Part shown: positions 8,263 through 16,026 of the stretch, piece by piece
Position numbering within the stretch: position 1 is the stretch's first letter
Layout of the letters: each line of letters starts with the position of its first letter
NCBI RefSeq assembly: GCF_022414535.1
Contig: NZ_JADWYM010000044.1
Location: 1-55,050 of the forward strand
Length of the DNA stretch: 55,050 nt
Reading direction: 5' to 3'
From: Streptomyces sp. MUM 2J
GTDB taxonomy: Bacteria > Actinomycetota > Actinomycetes > Streptomycetales > Streptomycetaceae
Made by a program: the position numbers and the translations under genes
The notes under the pieces: generated by a model
Told to the model about the DNA's origin: nothing
The model's input: the letters and a program-made list of their open reading frames with translations, nothing else
Database searches by the model: none

Positions 8263-10842
8263 TCAGGCACCCGCCTCCGCGTCGCACGCCTGTCCGCGCA
8301 GAGCCCGGGCCAGGTCGTCGCGGGCCTCCAGCACCAGGCGGCGCAGGGCCGGGGCGGCCTGTTCGTGCGCCGCGAGCCAGGCGTCCGCCGCGGCCAGGGT
8401 CTCGGGGGAGTCCTGGAGCGCGGGGAAGAGCCCGCGCACCACGTCCATGCCGATCTGGATCGACCGCTCCGCCCACACCCGCTCGATCGCCGTGAAGTAC
8501 CTCTCGGCGTACGGGGCGATCAGTTCCCGCTGTGACGGCTGGGTGAAGCCGGCGATCGTCGCCTCGGTGAGCGCGTTGGACAGCGCGTCGGACTCCACGA
8601 CCTGCGCCCAGGCCTGCGCCTTGACCGCAGCCGAGGGGCGGGCGGCCAGGCACCTGACCTGGTGGCGCTTGCCGGAGGCGGTGTCGTCGCGGGCCAGTTC
8701 CGCCGCCAGCACCTGCTCGTCGGCCACTCCGTGCGCCGCCAGCGGCTCCAGGAACGCCCACCGCAGCTCCTGGTCGACCTCCAGCCCGTCGATCTTCTCG
8801 GTGTCGTCCAGCAGGGCCCGCAGCAGCGCCAGGTCGGCCCGGTCGGACGCCGTCGTGGCGAAGAAGCGCGCCCAGGCCAGCTGGTGCTCGCTGCCCGGAG
8901 CGGCCTGCCGCAGCTCCCGCAGCGCGCCCTCGGCCAGCAGCTGCCCGCCCGTCCTGCGCCAGGCCGGGGCCGCGTAGTGGACGAGCGCCGAGTCCGCCCA
9001 GGCGTGCAGCATCTGCAGTACGCCGATGTCGGACTCGCGGCCCGCGAACCGCAGCACCAGGTCGACGAAGTCACGCGCCGGCAGCAGTGCGTCCCGGGTC
9101 AGGTTCCACAGCGCCGACCAGCACAGGGCGCGGGCCAGCGGGTCGGTGATGTCGCCCAGGTGGGCGCGCAGGGTCGCCAGCGACGTCTCGTCGAAGCGGA
9201 CCTTGCAGTACGTCAGGTCGTCGTCGTTGACCAGCACCAGGTCCGGAGCCTCGGCCCCGGCCAGCTCCGCCACCACCGTCCGCGCGCCCTCGACGTCCGT
9301 CTCCGCACGGGCGTAGCGCTCCAGCGTCCCGCCGGTGGTACGCCGGTACAGGCCCACCGCCACCCGGTGCGGACGCAGCTCGGGGTGGGGCTCGGGGGCC
9401 TCCTGGACGACCGCCAGCTCCGCCACCCTGCCCTCGGCGTCCAGCAGCACCTGCGGGGTCAGCGAGTTGACGCCGGCGGTCTGCAGCCAGGAGCGCGCCC
9501 ACGCGGCCATGTCCCGTCCGCCGGTCTCCTCCAGCACCGACAGCAGGTCGCCGAGGCGGGTGTTGCCGTAGGCGTGCCGCTTGAAGTAACGGCGGGCGCC
9601 CTCCAGGAACGCGTCCTGGCCGACATAGGCCACCAGCTGCTTCAGCACGGAGGCGCCCTTGGCGTAGGTGATGCCGTCGAAGTTCAGCTTGGCGTCCTGC
9701 AGGTCGCGGATGTCGGCCGTGACCGGGTGTGTGGAGGGCAGCTGGTCGGCCCGGTAGGCCCAGGCCTTGCGGCGGTTGGCGAACGTGATCCAGCCGTCGG
9801 TGAAGCGGGTGGCGCCGACCAGCGAGAAGGAGCCCATGAAGTCGGCGAAGGACTCCTTCAGCCACAGGTCGTCCCACCACTCCATGGTGACCAGGTCGCC
9901 GAACCACATGTGCGCCATCTCGTGCAGGATGACGTTGGCCCGCGCCTCGTAGGACGCCTGCGTCACCTTGCCGCGGAAGATGTACTCCTCGCGGAAGGTC
10001 ACCAGACCCGGGTTCTCCATCGCGCCCAGGTTGTACTCGGGCACGAACGCCTGGTCGTACTTCCCGAACGGGTACGGGTAGTCGAAGTGGTCGTGGAAGA
10101 AGTCCAGGCCCTGCTTGGTGACGAGGAAGACGTCGTCGGCGTCGAAGTAGGGGGCCAGACCCTTGCGGCACATGGCGCCGAGGGGGATCTCCAGGCGGGT
10201 GCCGTCGGCCAGCACGCGCTCGTAGGAGTCCGTCACGTAGTGGTACGGGCCCGCCACCACGCACGTGATGTACGTCGAGATCGGCTTCGTCTCCGCGAAC
10301 CGCCAGACACCGTCCGCGATCCGGCCCGCCCCGTTGCTCCACACCGTCCAGCCCTCCGGCGCCCGCGCCTCGAAGCGGAAGGGGGCCTTGAGGTCGGGCT
10401 GCTCGAAGTTGGCGAAGACGCGGCGGGAGTCGGCCGGCTCGTACTGCGTGTAGAGGTAGACCTCGCCGTCCTCCGGGTCGACGAAGCGGTGCAGGCCTTC
10501 GCCGGTGCGGGAGTACGCGCACTGGGCGTCGACGACCAGTTCGTTCTCGGCCGCCAGGTCCTCCAGCAGGATGCGGGAGCCGTCGAAGACCTCGCTCGGG
10601 TCGAGGTCCTTGCCGTTGAGCGAGACGGCGGTGACCTGCGGCGCGACCAGGTCGGCGAAGCTGCTCGCGCCGGGCTCGTTGCAGCGGAAGCGGACGACGG
10701 ACACCGAGCGGAACGTGCGCGGCCCGTCGCCCTCCTGCTCGCCGAGGGCGGAGCGCAGGTCGAGGGACACCTCGTACCCGTCGACGGACAGCAGTGCGGC
10801 CCGCTCCCGGGCCTCGTCACGGGACAGGTTCTCACCGGGCAC
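8263..10842 (-). CDS. pepN: Aminopeptidase N, M1 family
   Basis: Zinc metallo-aminopeptidase removing N-terminal residues from peptides; cytosolic (no signal peptide). 859 residues from the GTG at 10842, which has GGGAG upstream; the open frame continues to 11853 but that extension is not protein-like. Motifs: the exopeptidase signature GAMEN at 273-277, and zinc ligands HEMAH with His307, Glu308 and His311 plus Glu330 in LKESFA, exactly 18 residues after the second His. The C-terminal ~400 residues are helical and ERAP1-like. Length is usual for actinobacterial PepN. Divergent from the DsbA-like gene at 11164. Confidence 0.95.
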   Translation of the reverse strand: MPGENLSRDEARERAALLSVDGYEVSLDLRSALGEQEGDGPRTFRSVSVVRFRCNEPGASSFADLVAPQVTAVSLNGKDLDPSEVFDGSRILLEDLAAENELVVDAQCAYSRTGEGLHRFVDPEDGEVYLYTQYEPADSRRVFANFEQPDLKAPFRFEARAPEGWTVWSNGAGRIADGVWRFAETKPISTYITCVVAGPYHYVTDSYERVLADGTRLEIPLGAMCRKGLAPYFDADDVFLVTKQGLDFFHDHFDYPYPFGKYDQAFVPEYNLGAMENPGLVTFREEYIFRGKVTQASYEARANVILHEMAHMWFGDLVTMEWWDDLWLKESFADFMGSFSLVGATRFTDGWITFANRRKAWAYRADQLPSTHPVTADIRDLQDAKLNFDGITYAKGASVLKQLVAYVGQDAFLEGARRYFKRHAYGNTRLGDLLSVLEETGGRDMAAWARSWLQTAGVNSLTPQVLLDAEGRVAELAVVQEAPEPHPELRPHRVAVGLYRRTTGGTLERYARAETDVEGARTVVAELAGAEAPDLVLVNDDDLTYCKVRFDETSLATLRAHLGDITDPLARALCWSALWNLTRDALLPARDFVDLVLRFAGRESDIGVLQMLHAWADSALVHYAAPAWRRTGGQLLAEGALRELRQAAPGSEHQLAWARFFATTASDRADLALLRALLDDTEKIDGLEVDQELRWAFLEPLAAHGVADEQVLAAELARDDTASGKRHQVRCLAARPSAAVKAQAWAQVVESDALSNALTEATIAGFTQPSQRELIAPYAERYFTAIERVWAERSIQIGMDVVRGLFPALQDSPETLAAADAWLAAHEQAAPALRRLVLEARDDLARALRGQACDAEAGA

Positions 10843-11005
10843 GGGCGGTTCTCCCTCAGGACGTCTCGGATGATGAACAGGACCGATCCTGCCATGAGCC
10901 CCTGACGCGGCACAGCAGGTACCGGCGCCGGAGCAGGGCGGCCCGGGAGGGGCGGAGGGACAGGAGGGCGTGGAGAAAGAGGCGGAGGGGAGGTGGAGAA
11001 GGAAG

Positions 11006-11071
11006 CAGGGCGGCGGGCGGGAGCGGGCAGGGCGGCGGGCGGGAGCGGGCAGGGCGGCGGGCGTGAGCGGG
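11006..11071. repeat. Three tandem 22-bp repeats
   Basis: Three head-to-tail 22-bp units at 11006-11027, 11028-11049 and 11050-11071; the third has one G-to-T change. They lie in the 320-bp gap between divergent pepN and the DsbA-like gene, embedded in a longer purine-rich GC stretch. Confidence 0.85.
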
Positions 11072-11163
11072 CAGGTTGGGTGAGGGGAATGGGCGGGCAG
11101 GGCAGGGCGTTCTCCAGAGCGTTGAACGCTGAACCATCGACCCTTTTCCGCCGAGGAGCGCGC

Positions 11164-11802
11164 ATGTCGGACAAGACCCCCGTCGACTTCTGGTTCGACC
11201 CCCTGTGCCCGTGGGCGTGGATGACGTCGCGTTGGGTGCTGGAGGTGGAGAAGGTGCGCGACATCGAGGTCCGCTGGCATGTGATGAGCCTCGCCGTCCT
11301 CAACGAGGACAAGCTGGACGAGCTGCCCGAGTCCTACCGGGAGATGCTTGCCGCCAAGGCCTGGGGCCCGGTCCGCGTCGTCATCGCCGCGCAGGAGGAG
11401 CACGGCCCCGAGGTGCTCGGCGACCTCTACGCCGCGCTCGGCGCGCGCATCCACAACCAGGGCATGGGCCCGGAGAAGGACGCGGTCGCCGCCGCGCTGA
11501 AGGATGCGGGCCTGCCCGACTCGCTTCTCGACCACTGGGACTCCACGCCGTACGAGCCGCAGCTGCGCGCCTCCCACAAGGAGGGCATCGACAAGGTCGG
11601 CCAGGACGTCGGCACCCCCGTCATCGCGGTGCCCGGCCCGGACGGCGAGCAGATCGCCTTCTTCGGTCCGGTCGTCACACCCGCCCCTCGGGGCGAGGAG
11701 GCCGCCCGCCTGTGGGACGGTGCCCTCGCGGTCGCCTCGGTCCCCGGCTTCTACGAGATCAAGCGCACCCGTACCGAGGGCCCCGACTTCAGCAACCTGT
11801 AG
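11164..11802 (+). CDS. DsbA-fold oxidoreductase, Rv2466c (mycothiol-dependent) family
   Basis: 212 residues, ATG start preceded by GAGGAG. The N-terminal thioredoxin-like strand leads to FDPLCPWAW, with a single cysteine (Cys15) where Rv2466c-type mycothiol-dependent reductases have CPWC. A long helical insertion (about 45-135) and the cis-Pro region VGTPVIAVPG follow, as in DsbA/FrnE-like proteins. No signal peptide, so cytosolic. Family knowledge suggests mycothiol-linked thiol or nitro-group reduction; loss of the second Cys implies a monothiol mechanism here. It sits next to the superoxide dismutase gene, consistent with a redox role, but is convergent with it. Confidence 0.75.
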   Translation: MSDKTPVDFWFDPLCPWAWMTSRWVLEVEKVRDIEVRWHVMSLAVLNEDKLDELPESYREMLAAKAWGPVRVVIAAQEEHGPEVLGDLYAALGARIHNQGMGPEKDAVAAALKDAGLPDSLLDHWDSTPYEPQLRASHKEGIDKVGQDVGTPVIAVPGPDGEQIAFFGPVVTPAPRGEEAARLWDGALAVASVPGFYEIKRTRTEGPDFSNL

Positions 11803-11834
11803 GGGTCCGGAGCGGGCCGTGGCCGCACGGACCG

Positions 11835-11871
11835 GGAAGCCCCCGTGAGTCACGTCCTCACGGGGGCTTCC
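11835..11871. terminator. Bidirectional terminator between the DsbA-like gene and sodF
   Basis: Perfect 15-bp stem (GGAAGCCCCCGTGAG / CTCACGGGGGCTTCC) with a 7-base loop between convergent genes. On the minus strand it would form the 3' end of the sodF transcript. Confidence 0.85.
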
Positions 11872-11934
11872 TTCTGTCCGCCTGCCACGCGAAGGGTGAG
11901 AAGACGATCACGGGGCAGGGCGTTCGGGTGCCGG
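11835..11934 (-). ncRNA. Probable s-SodF small RNA from the sodF 3'UTR
   Basis: In S. coelicolor the sodF mRNA 3'UTR is processed to a stable sRNA of about 90 nt (s-SodF) that pairs with the translation start region of sodN mRNA. Here about 100 bases separate the sodF stop from the end of a perfect terminator stem, the right place and size. The plus strand of this segment reads GAAGGGTGAGAAG, like a ribosome binding site, so the RNA would be antisense to such a site. The sodN gene is outside the window, so pairing was not tested. Assignment is by position and known biology. Confidence 0.5.
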
Positions 11935-12582
11935 TCAGGGCGCCAGCAGCAGGACATCCGTGCGCGCCCTCGCCGCCGTGAGACGGCGGGCGACGTCCTG
12001 CCAGTCGACGACCTGCCACATCGCCTCGATGAAGTCCACCTTCTGGTTGCGGTACTGGAGGTAGAAGGCGTGCTCCCAGGCGTCGAAGACGAGGAGCGGC
12101 GTGGCGCCCTGACCGACGTTGCCCTGGTGGTCGTAGACCTGCTCGACGATCAGCCGCCCGCTCAGCGGCTCGTGGGCGAGGACTCCCCAGCCCGAGCCCT
12201 GGGTGGTCGCGGCGGCCTTCGACAGCTGGGCCCTGAAGGCGCCGAAGGAGCCGAAGGACTCCCTGATCGCCTCCGCCAGCTCGCCCACCCCGTCGGCGGC
12301 CAGCGGCTCCCCGCCGCCGTCCTTCGGGCCGGTCATGTTCTGCCAGTAGATCGAGTGCAGGATGTGCCCGGAGAGGTGGAAGGCCAGGTTCTTCTCCAGC
12401 CCGCCCAGCGACGCCCACCGCTCCTCGTCCCGCGCCTCGGCCAGCCGCTCCAGGGTGTCGTTGGCGCCCTTCACGTAGGCCGCGTGGTGCTTGTCGTGGT
12501 GCAGTTCGATGATCTCGGGGCTGATCACCGGGGCGAGCGCGGAGTAGTCGTACGGCAGTTCAGGCAGCGTGTAGACGGGCAT
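11935..12582 (-). CDS. sodF: Iron-type superoxide dismutase
   Basis: Converts superoxide to hydrogen peroxide and oxygen in the cytosol. 215 residues, with metal ligands His28 (ELHHDKHH), His76 (ILHSIYW), Asp167 and His171 (FDAWEHAFY). This is the Fe/Mn SOD family; the Fe assignment follows the Streptomyces convention that the Nur-controlled Fe/Mn-type gene is sodF. The start at 12582 gives the canonical MPVYTLPELPYDY beginning. Upstream is a near-perfect Nur box (12624-12640). When nickel is plentiful Nur represses sodF and cells use the nickel enzyme SodN instead. The transcript ends in a terminator hairpin that probably defines the regulatory s-SodF RNA. Confidence 0.93.
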   Translation of the reverse strand: MPVYTLPELPYDYSALAPVISPEIIELHHDKHHAAYVKGANDTLERLAEARDEERWASLGGLEKNLAFHLSGHILHSIYWQNMTGPKDGGGEPLAADGVGELAEAIRESFGSFGAFRAQLSKAAATTQGSGWGVLAHEPLSGRLIVEQVYDHQGNVGQGATPLLVFDAWEHAFYLQYRNQKVDFIEAMWQVVDWQDVARRLTAARARTDVLLLAP

Positions 12583-12623
12583 GCGGATCCCCTCCGAGTC
12601 CCGTCGAGACACCGGGACTCTTA

Positions 12624-12640
12624 TTGCAAATAAGTTGCAA
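12624..12640 (-). promoter_or_regulatory. Nur box in the sodF promoter
   Basis: TTGCAA, a 5-base spacer, then TTGCAA, at 42-58 bases upstream of the sodF start codon. This equals the published Streptomyces Nur consensus (tTGCaa-N5-ttGCAA) for nickel-dependent repression of sodF. The local AT-richness also marks the promoter. Confidence 0.8.
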
Positions 12641-12654
12641 CAACAACCTAGCAG

Positions 12655-12687
12655 CAAAAAGCCCCCGGGTGGATCACACGGGGGCCA
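12655..12687 (-). terminator. Intrinsic terminator of the permease gene
   Basis: On the minus strand GGCCCCCGTG and a CGGGGGC partner form a hairpin followed by TTTTT, a classical rho-independent terminator just beyond the permease stop at 12704 and just upstream of the sodF promoter. Confidence 0.85.
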
Positions 12688-12703
12688 TGCGCGCCGGACT
12701 GCC

Positions 12704-14077
12704 TCAGCGGCGCGCCCTCTGGCGGACGAAGCCGACGGCGGCGAGGGTCAGTGTCATCGCGCCGGTCGAGTACAACTGCACCCGCGTGCCCGGCTCGCGG
12801 GCCATCAGCACGAACACCGCCGCGATGCCGCCCAGCGCGATCCACGTCAGCCACGGATAGCCCCACATCCGCACCACCGGCTTCCCGCCCGCCCCGCGCT
12901 CCAGCCGCCGACGCAGCCGCAGCTGCGCGACCGCGATGAAGGCCCACACGACCAGGATCACCGCGCCGATCATGTTCAGCAGCCACGAGAAGACGTCGTC
13001 GGGCCGCCAGTAGCTCAGCAGCACGCAGCCGAAACCCACCGCCGACGAGGTCAGCACCGCGAAGCGGGGCACCCCGCCGGACACCCGTGCCAGCGCCTTC
13101 GGGCCCTGCCCGCGCTCCACCAGCGAGTACGCGATGCGCGAGGAGCCGTAGATGTTGGCGTTCATCGCGCTCAGCAGTGCCACCAGCACCACGACGTTCA
13201 TCAGCTCACCTGCGCCGGGAATGCCCAGCTCGTCCAGCGCGGCGACGTACGGACCCTTCTCCACCACGGCCCGGGAGTCCCACGGGACCAGGGCGACGAT
13301 GATCGCCATCGACCCGACGTAGAACACCGCGATGCGCCACATCGCCGTCCTGACCGCGCTCGCCACGCCCCGGACCGGGTCCGGTGACTCGGCCGCCGCG
13401 ATGGTGACGGTCTCCAGGCCGCCGTAGGCGAAGACGGAGGCGAGCAGGCCGACCACCAGCCCCTCGCCGCCGTTCGGCAGGAAGTGCGTCAGATGTGCGG
13501 TGCCGGGGGAGTCCCTACCGGGCAGGACGCCCGCGATCGCCAGCACACCGAGCACCAGGAACAGAGTGATCGCGCCGACCTTCAGGGCGGCGAACCAGAA
13601 CTCGAACTCGCCGAAGTTCTTCACCGCGGCCAGGTTCGCACCGCAGAAGACGACCATGAACAGTGCCACCCACGCCCACTCCGGCGTGCCCGGCAGCCAC
13701 CCGGTGGCGATCTTCGCGGCACCGATCCCCTCCAGTCCTACCGCCGTGCACAGCAGCACCCAGAACGACCAGCCTGCGGTGAAGCCCGCCCACGGGCCGA
13801 TCGCCCGCTCGGCATGCGCGGAGAAGGATCCCGACGACGGATACGCCGCCGACATCTCGCCCAGCATCCGCATCACCAGCATCACCAGGAGGCCGGAGAG
13901 GGCGTAGGCGACGACGATCGACGGACCGGCGGCTGCGATTCCCGCGCCGGATCCGACGAACAGGCCGGCGCCGATCACGCCGCCGAGGGCGATCATCGAC
14001 AGGTGGCGCTGCTTGAGGCCGTGACTGAGCGAGGCGCTCTCCTCCTGCGGAGGCGTCTCTACCGTGGTGCTGTGCAT
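12704..14077 (-). CDS. APC-family amino-acid permease
   Basis: 457-residue polytopic inner-membrane transporter of the amino acid-polyamine-organocation superfamily (AAT subfamily). It begins with a short hydrophilic tail and the first helix signature SMIALGGVIGAGLFVGSG, where the unwound GAGLF segment binds substrate. About 12 hydrophobic segments follow, with the conserved loop MLGEMSAAYPSSGSFSAHAERAIGPWAGF. The substrate cannot be read from sequence; the family covers aromatic and other neutral amino acids, GABA and basic amino acids. The gene is monocistronic with its own T-tract terminator. A second, related permease lies at 18753-20237. Confidence 0.85.
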   Translation of the reverse strand: MHSTTVETPPQEESASLSHGLKQRHLSMIALGGVIGAGLFVGSGAGIAAAGPSIVVAYALSGLLVMLVMRMLGEMSAAYPSSGSFSAHAERAIGPWAGFTAGWSFWVLLCTAVGLEGIGAAKIATGWLPGTPEWAWVALFMVVFCGANLAAVKNFGEFEFWFAALKVGAITLFLVLGVLAIAGVLPGRDSPGTAHLTHFLPNGGEGLVVGLLASVFAYGGLETVTIAAAESPDPVRGVASAVRTAMWRIAVFYVGSMAIIVALVPWDSRAVVEKGPYVAALDELGIPGAGELMNVVVLVALLSAMNANIYGSSRIAYSLVERGQGPKALARVSGGVPRFAVLTSSAVGFGCVLLSYWRPDDVFSWLLNMIGAVILVVWAFIAVAQLRLRRRLERGAGGKPVVRMWGYPWLTWIALGGIAAVFVLMAREPGTRVQLYSTGAMTLTLAAVGFVRQRARR

Positions 14078-14431
14078 GGGCGCGGCTCGTCCCGAAGATC
14101 AGAGGGGCAAAACGCCCACAGTCTGGGCGGGCCCCACCGGCACCCGGAGGCCGTGACCACCATGCGGACGCCGCGCGCACGCAGAGTAATGAGTCGCATG
14201 CGCAACATGCTTTGGTGGAACTCTACAGTGCGTCCATCGGCCCCTTGGGTGCAGCCGGCCACCCGACCTCAGTGACCGGTGTCACGCCGTACCGGGTGTC
14301 ACCCGCAACGGTTGTCGGAAGTCGACCAAGGCCCGGCGGATCCCTTTGTCGGTGGCTGACGGCGATCATGCCGCGGGCGCTGGGATAGCGTCGCGATGTC
14401 CCCGACCGTCCCGATCCACCGCGGAGTCCCC
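14078..14431. other. Divergent promoter region of the permease and bioY
   Basis: About 350 bases with no convincing gene. A -10-like TAGCGT precedes 14396 by four bases and would place transcription start just upstream of the chosen bioY start. A GCATGC palindrome with flanking GC/CG lies near 14198-14205. I see no recognised biotin operator. Confidence 0.4.
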
Positions 14432-15055
14432 ATGAGCACCGGTGCCGCCTCCCCCGCCCTTTCCCCCGACCTCGGCTCCGCGCGATCCGGCGGGACCCCC
14501 GTCGGCCAGGTCCTCGCCGACCTGATCCCGGCCTCCCGCGTCCGCGACGCCGCGCTCGTGCTGGGTGGTGCCGCCCTCACCGGTCTCGCGGCCCAGATCG
14601 CCCTGCCGGTCCACGGCTCCCCGGTCCCGGTGACCGGCCAGACCTTCGCCGCGCTGCTCGTGGGCACCGCCCTGGGCGCCGGCCGCGGCTTCCTCTCCCT
14701 CGCCCTGTACGCGCTGGCCGGCGTCGCGGGTGTGCCCTGGTTCGCGGGCGGCGTCTCCGGTGCCGCGGCCCCGTCCTTCGGATACGTCCTCGGCATGCTG
14801 CTGGCCTCCACGGTCGTGGGCGCGCTGGCCCGACGCGGGGCCGACCGGACCGTCTGGCGCACGGCGGCCGCCATGGTGCTCGGCGAGGCGATCATCTACG
14901 CCGTCGGCGTCCCGTACCTCGCCCTCGCCAACGACATGTCGGCCACCGCGGCGATCGCCGCCGGCCTCACGCCGTTCCTGCTGGGCGACGCCCTGAAGGC
15001 CGCCCTGGCGATGGGCGTGCTGCCCACGGCCTGGAAGCTCGTCGACAGGAAGTGA
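14432..15055 (+). CDS. bioY: Biotin transporter substrate-binding (S) component BioY
   Basis: 207-residue integral membrane protein, the biotin-binding S component of an ECF-type transporter. Six hydrophobic segments are visible. Family motifs include ALTGLAAQIALPV followed by VPVTGQTFAALLVGTALGAGRGFLS, the PVTGQTF/LG stretch being characteristic of BioY, and near the end FLLGDALKAALA. The ATG at 14432 with GGAG upstream was chosen; the frame opens 12 codons earlier. No bioM/bioN ATPase or transmembrane gene is adjacent, so it works alone or with a shared energising module elsewhere. Confidence 0.9.
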   Translation: MSTGAASPALSPDLGSARSGGTPVGQVLADLIPASRVRDAALVLGGAALTGLAAQIALPVHGSPVPVTGQTFAALLVGTALGAGRGFLSLALYALAGVAGVPWFAGGVSGAAAPSFGYVLGMLLASTVVGALARRGADRTVWRTAAAMVLGEAIIYAVGVPYLALANDMSATAAIAAGLTPFLLGDALKAALAMGVLPTAWKLVDRK

Positions 15056-15073
15056 CCGAGGCTCCGGCCGACG

Positions 15074-15123
15074 CCGAAGGGGCCCGCCGCCTCGTCCCGG
15101 GACGAAGCGGCGGGCCCCTTCGG
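15074..15123. terminator. Bidirectional terminator between bioY and the LPXTG gene
   Basis: Long stem CGAAGGGGCCCGCCGC / GCGGCGGGCCCCTTCG with an internal GTCCCGGGAC palindrome, between convergent genes. Confidence 0.8.
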
Positions 15124-15171
15124 CCTTCTCCGCTCCGCACGGACCCGTCGCGCGCCCGGTGCGGTGGGCGA

Positions 15172-15891
15172 TCACCCCCGTCGGGGCCTGCGCCGCTGCG
15201 TCCACCACAGCCCCGCCGCCCCGGCGGCCACCAGGCCGGCCCCGGCCGCACCGAGCGGCAGCACCTCGCTGCCCACGCCCGTCTTGGGCAGGCTGTCGCC
15301 GTCCGGGGCGACGGGCTTGTTGTCGGTGCCGAGGAGCAGCGGGGTCGCGGGTGCGTTCGGAGACGGGTTCGTCGTGCCGAACGGCACCGGGCCCTGCTGC
15401 CAGAAGGTCTTCTTCCCGTCGCCCGACTGCACGGGCAGGCAGATTTTCCCGGCCTTGCTCAGGTCGTACGCCGCATCGACTTCGTACGACTTCGACGCGC
15501 CGGCCGCGAGACTCCCGACCGGGCAGCTGAAACCGCTGTTCGACCCCTTCGGCAGATCCTTTTCGGCGATGACCGAGCAGCCCTTGACGGAATGGACTTC
15601 GAGGCCCTCGAAACCGACCACCAGAAGTCGGATGTCGCCGCTGTCCCTGGTTCCCTCGTTCTTCACGGTGGCATTGATCGCCGTTTTGTGTGAGCTGTTG
15701 TCGACCGAGATCCTCTCGGGGAGCAGTGTGGTGATTTCCACCCCCTCCGGTGCCCTGTCGACGACTTTTCCTCCCTTGCTGCTGCCCGGTTGCTGGTCAT
15801 CGGCGTGCGCGGTGAAAGTGAGGATCACCATCGCGGAAAAAGATGCCATGGCCAGCGATCCCGTGATCGCCGCGGTGTGACGAGAACTCAT
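15172..15891 (-). CDS. LPXTG cell-wall-anchored surface protein
   Basis: 239 residues starting at ATG 15891 behind AGGGGGG. N-terminal signal peptide (SLAMASFSAMVILTFTAHA), a secreted domain of about 150 residues with two cysteines (KGCSVI, SGFSCPVGSL) and a beta-sandwich-like look, and a C-terminal sorting signal LPKTG, hydrophobic helix (LPLGAAGAGLVAAGAAGLWW) and basic tail RRRPRRG. Sortase should link it to peptidoglycan. The secreted domain is not recognised. It is divergent from a membrane Ser/Thr kinase whose outer domain could respond to the same surface; a functional link is only inferred. The upstream 135 bp is AT-richer than the surroundings. Confidence 0.8.
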   Translation of the reverse strand: MSSRHTAAITGSLAMASFSAMVILTFTAHADDQQPGSSKGGKVVDRAPEGVEITTLLPERISVDNSSHKTAINATVKNEGTRDSGDIRLLVVGFEGLEVHSVKGCSVIAEKDLPKGSNSGFSCPVGSLAAGASKSYEVDAAYDLSKAGKICLPVQSGDGKKTFWQQGPVPFGTTNPSPNAPATPLLLGTDNKPVAPDGDSLPKTGVGSEVLPLGAAGAGLVAAGAAGLWWTQRRRPRRG

Positions 15892-16026
15892 GTTCGCCCC
15901 CCTGGACTGCGCCTGAATTCGCAGTACTTGAAGAGGTACCACAAGATTTCTCCGCACTATGCTGGTACGACGCGAACTGTGGCCATTGTGTTTCAACAGG
16001 GGTGGTCGTCGAGGGGGTGCGGCGCA

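Noticed and set aside
10843..11853. Long N-terminal extension of PepN
   Set aside because: It runs antisense through the DsbA-like gene and tandem repeats; family homology begins at 10842 behind a ribosome binding site.
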